Shown one piece after another: positions 1 to 5,096 of a stretch of 5,769 bases of DNA; position 1 is the first letter of the stretch; each line of letters starts with the position of its first letter. The DNA comes from Coxiellaceae bacterium (lineage in GTDB: Bacteria; Pseudomonadota; Gammaproteobacteria; UBA9339), in the NCBI GenBank assembly GCA_003142435.1, contig PLMI01000130.1, positions 4,913 through 10,681 of the forward strand, read 5' to 3'. The notes below the pieces were generated by a model. That model searched no databases. It saw only the letters and a list, made by a program, of their open reading frames with translations, and was not told the DNA's origin. A program made the translations under genes and the position numbers.

Positions 1-969
1 GTTTTTCTATTTCTCGAGTGGCTGTCACGATTGCCCTTTTTAAATTGGCATCAAGAGATTTTTCACAATTGGATTTTGGCTGCAGCTGTAATTGGTATGT
101 TATTATTACTTGTTCCGCGCGGATTTTCGGCAAAATGGTGTGGTCTTATTTGGATTCTTCCATTAATTTTTGTAAAGTCCGATGCTCCAAAACAAAAAGA
201 AGTATGGTTTACGGTTTTAGATGTGGGGCAGGGGTTGGCTACGGTAATTCAAACGGAACATCATGTTTTATTGTATGACACGGGACCAAAATTTTTTAAT
301 AGTGATGCGGGAGAAACTGCTGTGCTTCCATTTTTGCAAAAATTTGGTATTAAGAAAATAGATGCGCTCGTTGTAAGCCATGGTGACGATGACCATATTG
401 GCGGTGCTGACTCAATTCTAGCAGCATATAAAATTCAAAATATTTATACAGGCACGATAGAAAAATTTCCGGAAAGAAATGCGCAATTTTGCACTGATGA
501 AAAGTCATGGAGTTGGGATGGAATTAATTTTAAGTTTATTTATCCAGGTAAAGATTCTTTCATGACTGGTTCTAGTAATTACAGTTCATGTGTTTTGCGT
601 ATTGACAACGGCATAAACAGCGTTTTATTAACCGGTGACATTGGAAAAGCAGCGGAAGATTTACTGGTTAAAAGTAAAATGCAGGATTTGCCGGCTTCGG
701 TACTCGTGGTCCCGCATCATGGCAGCGCCACTTCGTCTTCCGCTGAATTTGTGAATGCAGTACGACCTTTTTATGCCGTAGTTTCTGCAGGTTATCTAAA
801 TCACTTTCATTTTCCAACCAAGATAGTTGTGGATAGATATTTAGCAGTAGGCTCAAGTGTTTTTAATACAGCAATTACAGGAGCTATTACCTTTAAATTT
901 GATAACAAATCCAAAGTTCTGCCGCCTACTTTATATCGTGAAATAGATCGGCATTATTGGGATGATTGA
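1..969 (+). CDS. comEC: ComEC/Rec2 DNA-uptake channel protein, C-terminal part (5' end outside window)
   Basis: ComEC forms the inner-membrane channel that brings single-stranded transforming DNA into the cytoplasm. The frame is open from base 1 and gives 322 residues before TGA; an internal TTG at 31 could be read as a start, but residues before it continue the membrane region, so this is a 5'-truncated gene rather than a short protein. Numbering from base 1, two hydrophobic segments lie at about 24-39 and 46-58, followed by the metallo-beta-lactamase-like domain. That domain shows VLDVGQGLA (72-80), YDTGP (92-96), the metal-site motif SHGDDDH (126-132), LLTGD (209-213), PHHGS (238-242) and SAGYLNHFHFP (262-272). 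The soluble domain looks intact, and its C-terminal RHYWDD tail is a plausible natural end. Full-length family members are roughly 700-800 residues, so more than half is missing to the left. In many gammaproteobacteria exbB/exbD-type genes follow comEC; here they do not. Family assignment is firm; activity in natural competence cannot be judged from this fragment. Confidence 0.95.
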   Translation, partial: VFLFLEWLSRLPFLNWHQEIFHNWILAAAVIGMLLLLVPRGFSAKWCGLIWILPLIFVKSDAPKQKEVWFTVLDVGQGLATVIQTEHHVLLYDTGPKFFNSDAGETAVLPFLQKFGIKKIDALVVSHGDDDHIGGADSILAAYKIQNIYTGTIEKFPERNAQFCTDEKSWSWDGINFKFIYPGKDSFMTGSSNYSSCVLRIDNGINSVLLTGDIGKAAEDLLVKSKMQDLPASVLVVPHHGSATSSSAEFVNAVRPFYAVVSAGYLNHFHFPTKIVVDRYLAVGSSVFNTAITGAITFKFDNKSKVLPPTLYREIDRHYWDD

Positions 970-980
970 ATTGACTTTTA

Positions 981-987
981 AAGGAGG
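981..987 (+). promoter_or_regulatory. Strong orphan Shine-Dalgarno sequence
   Basis: AAGGAGG is a near-perfect anti-16S complement, placed 10 bases before the ATG at 998. It starts 12 bases after the comEC stop. It is the strongest ribosome-binding site in the window, yet it serves only a 10-codon reading frame. It may be the remnant of a lost downstream gene or the site for a leader peptide. Confidence 0.6.
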
Positions 988-997
988 CAAGTAAATA

Positions 998-1030
998 ATG
1001 TGCATTTGCGTGGTTTTGCTGAATAATTAG
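998..1030 (+). CDS. Possible 10-residue leader peptide or gene remnant
   Basis: The ATG at 998 opens a frame encoding MCICVVLLNN and ends at TAG. The only support is the strong Shine-Dalgarno at 981-987 with normal spacing. An overlapping GTG at 1000 would give an equally short frame (MHLRGFAE). The product is unrecognised. It could be a translated leader ahead of the hairpins at 1051-1109, the stump of a gene that once followed comEC, or a chance ORF. Two cysteine codons and a run of Val/Leu codons are visible, but no attenuator with mutually exclusive hairpins can be made out. Low confidence as a functional gene. Confidence 0.2.
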   Translation: MCICVVLLNN

Positions 1031-1050
1031 TATTTGCTGTTTTTTGATTT

Positions 1051-1109
1051 GGTAGCCGCAAGCTTTAGCTTGCGCTTTAACACAACGCGGACTAAAGTCC
1101 GCGGCTACC
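1051..1109. repeat. Paired inverted REP-like hairpins (BIME-like element)
   Basis: Two 24-base units lie head to head, separated by 11 bases. The outer ends are perfect inverted repeats: GGTAGCCGC (1051-1059) and GCGGCTACC (1101-1109). Unit 1 forms a hairpin from CGCAAGCT (1057-1064) and AGCTTGCG (1067-1074). Unit 2 forms one from CGCGGACT (1086-1093) and AGTCCGCG (1096-1103). Read on the opposite strand, unit 2 matches unit 1 at 18 of 24 positions; the six differences are three compensated base pairs. Each unit has GTAG just 5' of its hairpin (1052-1055 on +, 1105-1108 on -). A GTAG beside a hairpin is the known recognition layout of REP elements for RAYT (TnpA-REP) transposases. The element is GC-rich against an AT-rich background. 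No transposase gene is in the window. Without the rest of the genome its copy number is unknown. Confidence 0.8.
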
Positions 1110-1200
1110 CTGAAATAAAAGGACAATGATGTGTTACAAAAAAAATGCAAATATGATTTTTTAAACATCGCCCTTGTGCTTAAAAAACGAGCTAAATCTT

Positions 1201-2418
1201 ATGCCAAAACAAAATTCTGAAAATCTTAAGAACATTATTGCAAAATTGCCTAAATGTGATTTACATGTGCATCTTGATGGTTCAGTTCGAGTTGAAACGT
1301 TAATTGACCTTAGTAAAAAATATGGCTTATCGTTGCCGTCATATTCTGCAGAAGGTTTAAATGAATTGGTTTTTAAAGATGAATATAAGAGCTTGGATGA
1401 ATATCTTGCAGGCTTTAAATATATTCTTCCGATTTTGCAGATACCGGAAAGCCTCGAAAGAGTAAGTTATGAATTTGCTTGGGATAATATAAATGAGGGA
1501 GTTTTTTACGTAGAAGTCAAATTTGCTCCACAGCTTCACATAAATGAAAAGCAAAACATGGAGCGAATCTTGCTTAGTGTAAATAAAGGGCTAAATCGCG
1601 CAAAAACAGAGTATAATCAAAAGCCGGAAGTCAGAACAGGACTTAAGCCGGAATTTAATTATGGAATTATAACTTGTATTGTTAGGGCTTTTAGCAAAGG
1701 GCAATCTAAATATTTTGATGAGTTTATTGATAAGTACAAAACAAAAAGCCACAATGAAATTTATGCTTTAGCGGCTTATGAACTTATAAAAGACTGCGTG
1801 AAAGTAAGAGATGAATACGATATTCCAATTGTTGCCTGTGATCTTGTTGGCAGTGAAGCAGGAAACCCTCCCAAATATTTTAAAAAAGCCTATCATTTGG
1901 CTCATAGCAATCTGATGCATTTGATTGTACACGCCGGCGAAGCATATGGTCCTGAGAGCATTCATCAAGCCATAGCAGAGTTATATCCAGAAAGAATTGG
2001 ACACGGAACGTCATTGTTTTCTGTAGATCAAATCACAGATCCTGCGATAAAAGACAAAGAACAATTTTCACGAAAGTTAATTCAATATATTGCAGAGAGA
2101 AGAATTACCATCGAAGTTTGTTTAACCAGTAATTTTCAAACATTACCTATCATTAAAAAAATCAAAGACCATCCTTTAGTGAAAATGTTGGCAGCTGATT
2201 TAAGTTTAGCGATTTGTACTGATAATAGAACGTTTAGCAAAACTAACGTGACGCGAGAACTGATGCTTGCTGTTGAGAGTTTTTCTTTGACGAAAATTCA
2301 CTTGAAGAAATTAATTCTCGACAGTTTTGTTCATAGCTTTATGCCAATAGAGTACCTTGCCAAGAAAAAATATATAGCGAAAATCGAGGATATTTGCGAT
2401 CAGATTATGAGTGAATAG
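1201..2418 (+). CDS. Adenosine deaminase family protein
   Basis: Proteins of this amidohydrolase family hydrolyse adenosine (or related purines) to inosine and ammonia in purine salvage. From the ATG at 1201 the product is 405 residues. An in-frame TTG at 1174 would add nine residues (MCLKNELNL), but the family's conserved region starts around residue 15 and the ATG is preferred. The Shine-Dalgarno is weak for both. Visible metal and catalytic motifs are DLHVHLDGS (H22 and H24), HAGE (H244 and general acid E247), RIGHGTS (H268), EVCLTSN, and CTDNRTFS (metal ligand D341). The residue after D341 is Asn, where mouse-type enzymes have a second Asp; the TDNR-type motif is also found in other bacterial family members. 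At 405 residues it is longer than the usual 330-350, with extra sequence around 135-155 and 275-290. The substrate could differ from adenosine, so no gene symbol is given. It stands alone between two repeat-containing gaps, with no purine-pathway neighbours here. Confidence 0.88.
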   Translation: MPKQNSENLKNIIAKLPKCDLHVHLDGSVRVETLIDLSKKYGLSLPSYSAEGLNELVFKDEYKSLDEYLAGFKYILPILQIPESLERVSYEFAWDNINEGVFYVEVKFAPQLHINEKQNMERILLSVNKGLNRAKTEYNQKPEVRTGLKPEFNYGIITCIVRAFSKGQSKYFDEFIDKYKTKSHNEIYALAAYELIKDCVKVRDEYDIPIVACDLVGSEAGNPPKYFKKAYHLAHSNLMHLIVHAGEAYGPESIHQAIAELYPERIGHGTSLFSVDQITDPAIKDKEQFSRKLIQYIAERRITIEVCLTSNFQTLPIIKKIKDHPLVKMLAADLSLAICTDNRTFSKTNVTRELMLAVESFSLTKIHLKKLILDSFVHSFMPIEYLAKKKYIAKIEDICDQIMSE

Positions 2419-2509
2419 AATTTTGCTCAGAACTTTTTAACATCTTGCCATCAATTATTTTGTGAAAAGCAACAAATAAAATTATTTTTTATAATTCTTT
2501 TACCATAAA

Positions 2510-2524
2510 AACGCTGAAAGCGTT
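2510..2524. repeat. Small perfect palindrome, possible weak terminator or operator
   Basis: AACGCT (2510-2515) and AGCGTT (2519-2524) form a 6-bp stem with a GAA loop. On the + strand it is followed by TATATAATG, not a clean T-run, so it would be a poor intrinsic terminator for the deaminase gene 92 bases upstream. On the - strand the stem is followed by TTTTATGG, which is more terminator-like, but no - strand gene is present. It directly abuts a TATAAT at 2526-2531, so an operator role is equally possible. Confidence 0.4.
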
Positions 2525-2536
2525 ATATAATGACAG

Positions 2537-2579
2537 CCCAGGGTAAGCGAGCAATTGTTTTTGCGAGCGCAACCCTGGG
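2537..2579. repeat. Long imperfect palindrome with CCCAGGGT/ACCCTGGG ends
   Basis: The outer 8-bp arms CCCAGGGT (2537-2544) and ACCCTGGG (2572-2579) are perfectly complementary. Inside them GCG (2547-2549) can pair with CGC (2568-2570), and GCAA (2551-2554) with TTGC (2561-2564), leaving a TTGTTT loop. CGAGC occurs twice inside as a direct repeat (2548-2552 and 2564-2568). A short GGCA/TGCC hairpin follows at 2588-2597. There is no T-tract, so this is not a standard intrinsic terminator. The GC-rich, non-coding structure in an AT-rich gap looks like a dispersed intergenic repeat, distinct in sequence from the element at 1051-1109. Copy number is unknown. Confidence 0.55.
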
Positions 2580-2602
2580 GTGAGGTTGGCAACTGCCTAA
2601 TC

Positions 2603-2631
2603 TTAACGAAGATAGATATTTAGCGTATAAT
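2603..2631 (+). promoter_or_regulatory. Candidate sigma70 promoter for lolA-rarA-crcB-corA
   Basis: TTAACG (2603-2608) matches four of six -35 positions and is followed, after exactly 17 bases, by a perfect -10 TATAAT (2626-2631). Transcription would begin near 2638, giving lolA a leader of about 57 bases, very AT-rich and without a clear structure. The 8-base palindrome TTACGTAA (2633-2640) overlaps the predicted start. TATAAT also occurs at 2490, 2526 and 2667, as expected in AT-rich DNA, but only this copy has a plausible -35 at optimal spacing. Confidence 0.5.
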
Positions 2632-2694
2632 GTTACGTAATTTCCATAATTTTTTGTCATTTCAAATATAATTTAACTCATTTTTTGTAACTAT

Positions 2695-3339
2695 ATGATA
2701 AATAAAGACTTTTTTATTACATGTTTTTTGGGCATATTTTTATTTTTTTTGCCTTTTGTGGCATTTGCTGCTGACGATACAAGCCGTTTAGCTGAAATGT
2801 TGGATAAAGTAAATTCCATGCAAGCTGATTTTGAACAAAATATGCTGACAAAATCAGCAAGCGGTGTAAACCAGCCTACCATCGGCAAAATGTATCTTGA
2901 GCGGCCGGGAAAATTTCGTTGGGAAACGTCATCCCCTATGAAGCAATTGATAATTGCTGACGGCAAATATTCATGGATTTATGATAAGGATTTAGAGCAA
3001 GTCACGAAAAATAAAATCGACTACCATCAAGCGGGAAATCCCGCAATGCTTCTTAGTGGTTCTATAACCGCTTTGCAGAATGTTTTTAATGTGGCAGTTT
3101 TATCAGAAAGCAATAATGCAAATGACATTTGGTTTCAGCTAAAACCAAAAGCAAAAAACAACATGTACCATTGGATAAAACTGTATTTTGTCGCTAACGA
3201 AATTTCAGAAATGCTTATGTCAGATAATCTTGGGCAACAAAGCAGGATTCAATTTCACAATGTCAAACTTAATCAGAATTTACCGGCTTCTTTGTTTACC
3301 TTCAAACCACCAAAAAATGTAGATGTGATTGAAAATTGA
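2695..3339 (+). CDS. lolA: Outer-membrane lipoprotein carrier protein LolA
   Basis: LolA is the periplasmic chaperone that takes lipoproteins from the LolCDE transporter and carries them to LolB or the outer membrane. The 214-residue product has an N-terminal signal peptide: a short charged start (MINKD), a very hydrophobic core to about residue 22, and a likely signal peptidase I site after AFA (25/26). The mature part carries family hallmarks: ADFEQ (44-48), LERPGKFRW (68-76; R70 lies in the conserved RP motif), IADGKYSWIYDKDLEQV (87-103), NPAMLL (115-120), SDNLGQ (176-181) and a terminal FKPPKNVDVI (203-212). The E. coli preprotein is 203 residues, so length is normal. The ATG at 2695 is chosen because it gives a complete signal peptide; no convincing Shine-Dalgarno precedes it. 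It is the first gene of a probable operon with rarA. In many gammaproteobacteria ftsK lies just upstream; here it does not. Confidence 0.95.
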   Translation: MINKDFFITCFLGIFLFFLPFVAFAADDTSRLAEMLDKVNSMQADFEQNMLTKSASGVNQPTIGKMYLERPGKFRWETSSPMKQLIIADGKYSWIYDKDLEQVTKNKIDYHQAGNPAMLLSGSITALQNVFNVAVLSESNNANDIWFQLKPKAKNNMYHWIKLYFVANEISEMLMSDNLGQQSRIQFHNVKLNQNLPASLFTFKPPKNVDVIEN

Positions 3340-3371
3340 TAAGGTAGCGAAATATATCTGTAAATCATTAT

Positions 3372-4706
3372 ATGAAGAAGAATACAGCAGCTGAAATAAA
3401 AAAAGATAAGTCTTTTGAACCGTTAGCAGCTAGAATGCGGCCGCGCAATGTTGATGAATTTTTTGGCCAGCAACATTTGTTGGCTCCAGGCAAACCGCTT
3501 AGAAAAGCAGTAGAAAGCGGATTGTTGCATTCTATGATTTTGTGGGGACCTCCAGGAACAGGCAAAACTACTTTGGCGAAATTATTGGCAACGAATGCCA
3601 ATGCAATTTTTGAAAGTTTATCTGCGGTTTTGGCAGGTGTTAAAGATATTCGCGCAATTGTTGACCGAGCGCTAATTGCACGAAGGGAAAACTCTCAAAA
3701 TACTGTTTTATTTGTCGATGAAGTGCATCGCTTTAATAAAGCGCAGCAAGATGCTTTTTTGCCATACGTTGAAGATGGAACTTTAATTTTAATTGGTGCT
3801 ACCACAGAAAACCCATCATTTGAACTGAATAACGCTTTGTTATCGCGCACTCGCGTTTACGTGTTAAAGCGTTTAGAGGAAAAAGAGATCGTAAAAGGAA
3901 TTGATCTCGCTTTAACGGACAAAGAGCGCGGTCTGGGAGACAGAAATATAGAATTTCCCGATGATTTGCGCAAGAAACTTGCCCTTGCTTCCGATGGGGA
4001 TATGCGCAAAGCTTTTAATTATCTTGAAATTTGCGCTGATTTTGCGCTAACTAAAGATGGCAAAGAAATAATTACTGAGGAAATTTTACGCGATGTTTTA
4101 TCAGATGGAGTAAGACGTTTTGATAAGCAAGGAGAGATGTTTTACGATCAGATTTCCGCATTGCATAAAGCAGTTCGTGGCTCTGATCCTGATGCTTCAC
4201 TTTATTGGTTTGTCCGCATGTTAGACGGTGGATGTCCGCCGGAATATTTGGCTAGGCGAATTGTCCGTATGGCATGCGAAGACATTAGCTTAGCAGATCC
4301 TCGTGCATTGACTTTGGCATTAGAAGCCTGGCAAACTTATGAAAGGCTGGGAAGCCCAGAAGGAGAGCTTGCTATTGCCGAGGCTGTAATTTATATGGCA
4401 TGCGCTGCGAAAAGTAATGCATCGTACGTTGCTTTTGGTGAAGCTATGGAAGACGTGCAAAAATACGGGTCATTAGAAGTTCCTTTGCACATTAGGAATG
4501 CTCCCACTAAACTAATGAAAGAGTTAGGTTATGGCAAAAATTATCGTTATGCTCATAATGAAGAATTTGCTTATGCCGCAGGAGAAAAATATTTTCCTGA
4601 AGGAATGCCTGAAAGAAATTATTATCGTCCGGTTGAAAGGGGATTGGAAATTAAAATCAGCGAAAAATTACGCATGCTGAAAAAATTAAATGAAGAGACA
4701 AAGTAA
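3372..4706 (+). CDS. rarA: Replication-associated recombination ATPase RarA (MgsA)
   Basis: RarA is an AAA+ ATPase related to clamp-loader subunits and the Holliday-junction motor RuvB. It acts at stalled forks and single-strand gaps together with SSB. The 444-residue product matches the usual length (E. coli 447). Motifs in order: RPRNVDEFFGQ (23-33), Walker A GPPGTGKTT (59-67, K65), Walker B LFVDEVHRF (113-121, D116/E117), sensor 1 ATTENPSF (143-150), LLSRTRVY with candidate arginine finger R159 (156-163), and sensor 2 SDGDMRKAFNYLE (207-219; Met and Phe replace the more usual Ala and Leu). The C-terminal helical/tetramerisation region is complete: AVRGSDPDASLYW (267-279), ARRIVRMACEDI (294-305), PLHIRNAPTKLMK (371-383) and YRPVERG (418-424). 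It starts 32 bases after lolA with no strong Shine-Dalgarno, and its stop codon is directly followed by the crcB start, indicating co-transcription and probably coupled translation. Confidence 0.97.
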   Translation: MKKNTAAEIKKDKSFEPLAARMRPRNVDEFFGQQHLLAPGKPLRKAVESGLLHSMILWGPPGTGKTTLAKLLATNANAIFESLSAVLAGVKDIRAIVDRALIARRENSQNTVLFVDEVHRFNKAQQDAFLPYVEDGTLILIGATTENPSFELNNALLSRTRVYVLKRLEEKEIVKGIDLALTDKERGLGDRNIEFPDDLRKKLALASDGDMRKAFNYLEICADFALTKDGKEIITEEILRDVLSDGVRRFDKQGEMFYDQISALHKAVRGSDPDASLYWFVRMLDGGCPPEYLARRIVRMACEDISLADPRALTLALEAWQTYERLGSPEGELAIAEAVIYMACAAKSNASYVAFGEAMEDVQKYGSLEVPLHIRNAPTKLMKELGYGKNYRYAHNEEFAYAAGEKYFPEGMPERNYYRPVERGLEIKISEKLRMLKKLNEETK

Positions 4707-5078
4707 ATGAAAGATTTGCTGGGAATTTTTTTTGGTGGTGCAATCGGTTCTGTTTTACGTTTTTTTGTTGGGGAAACTGTACAAAATTTTTTTGGCAAGA
4801 ATTTCCCATGGGGAATTTTATTTGTTAACGTGATAGGCTGCTTTTTGATGGGTATTTTAGCAATATTATTTATTGAGAGATTTGATGTTAGCCAATTTTG
4901 GAAGATGACAATAATGGTTGGATTTTTAGGCGGATTTACAACTTTTTCGGGATTTACAATCGATGTGATAGATATGTTTAGGCAAGGACTTTCTTTGGAA
5001 GCTTTTTTTTATATTTTTTTAAGTGTAGTTTTGTGTTTGTTAGCTACCTTGAGCGGAATTTTGGTCGCAGGTAAATAA
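4707..5078 (+). CDS. crcB: Fluoride channel CrcB/Fluc
   Basis: CrcB (Fluc) is a small inner-membrane protein that forms an antiparallel dimer and lets fluoride leave the cell. The 123-residue product has four hydrophobic segments, at roughly 4-22, 36-57, 66-90 and 99-121. Family motifs are GGAIGSVLRF (10-19), WGILFVNVIGCFLMG (35-49) with pore residue N41, and GFLGGFTTFSGFTID (72-86) with the paired pore phenylalanines F80 and F83. The N41/F80/F83 spacing matches that of characterised Fluc channels. TTFSGF is a mild variant of the commoner TTFSTF. Single-copy length implies a homodimer. The ATG directly follows the rarA stop with no intervening base, so translation is likely coupled to rarA; purine-rich GAAGAG at 4692-4697 may act as ribosome-binding site. 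There is no room for a fluoride riboswitch, so expression appears to follow the operon and not fluoride. Confidence 0.95.
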   Translation: MKDLLGIFFGGAIGSVLRFFVGETVQNFFGKNFPWGILFVNVIGCFLMGILAILFIERFDVSQFWKMTIMVGFLGGFTTFSGFTIDVIDMFRQGLSLEAFFYIFLSVVLCLLATLSGILVAGK

Positions 5079-5082
5079 TAAT

Positions 5083-5093
5083 AGGAGAAAGGA
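5083..5093 (+). promoter_or_regulatory. Ribosome binding site of corA
   Basis: AGGAG (5083-5087) lies 9 bases before the ATG at 5097, with a second purine run AAAGGA at 5088-5093. This strong site fixes the corA start and lies within the 18-base gap after crcB, which leaves no room for a separate promoter with a leader or a Mg2+ riboswitch immediately upstream. Confidence 0.75.
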
Positions 5094-5096
5094 TTT

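Noticed and set aside
18..278. 86-codon + strand frame inside comEC
   Set aside because: Out of frame with an unambiguous ComEC reading frame that runs from base 1, and its product resembles no known protein.
1051..1109. REP-like hairpins as an intrinsic terminator of comEC
   Set aside because: Neither hairpin is followed by a T-run on either strand, and the two units are covarying inverted copies, which fits a repeat element better than a terminator.
1137..1162. AT-only inverted repeat (AAAAAAT/ATTTTTT) and a 13-codon ORF at 1126-1164
   Set aside because: The pairing is expected by chance in A/T runs and the ORF has only a weak AAGG; neither is convincing.
926..1168. 80-codon reading frame on the - strand across the comEC 3' end and the repeat region
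   Set aside because: It reads through the paired hairpins and the comEC end antisense, has no recognisable motif and no ribosome-binding site; a shadow ORF produced partly by the repeat.
4600..4706. Fluoride riboswitch ahead of crcB
   Set aside because: The crcB start abuts the rarA stop and upstream bases are rarA coding sequence with no crcB-motif-like fold.
5079..5096. Mg2+-sensing leader or riboswitch ahead of corA
   Set aside because: Only 18 bases separate crcB and corA, filled by a ribosome-binding site.
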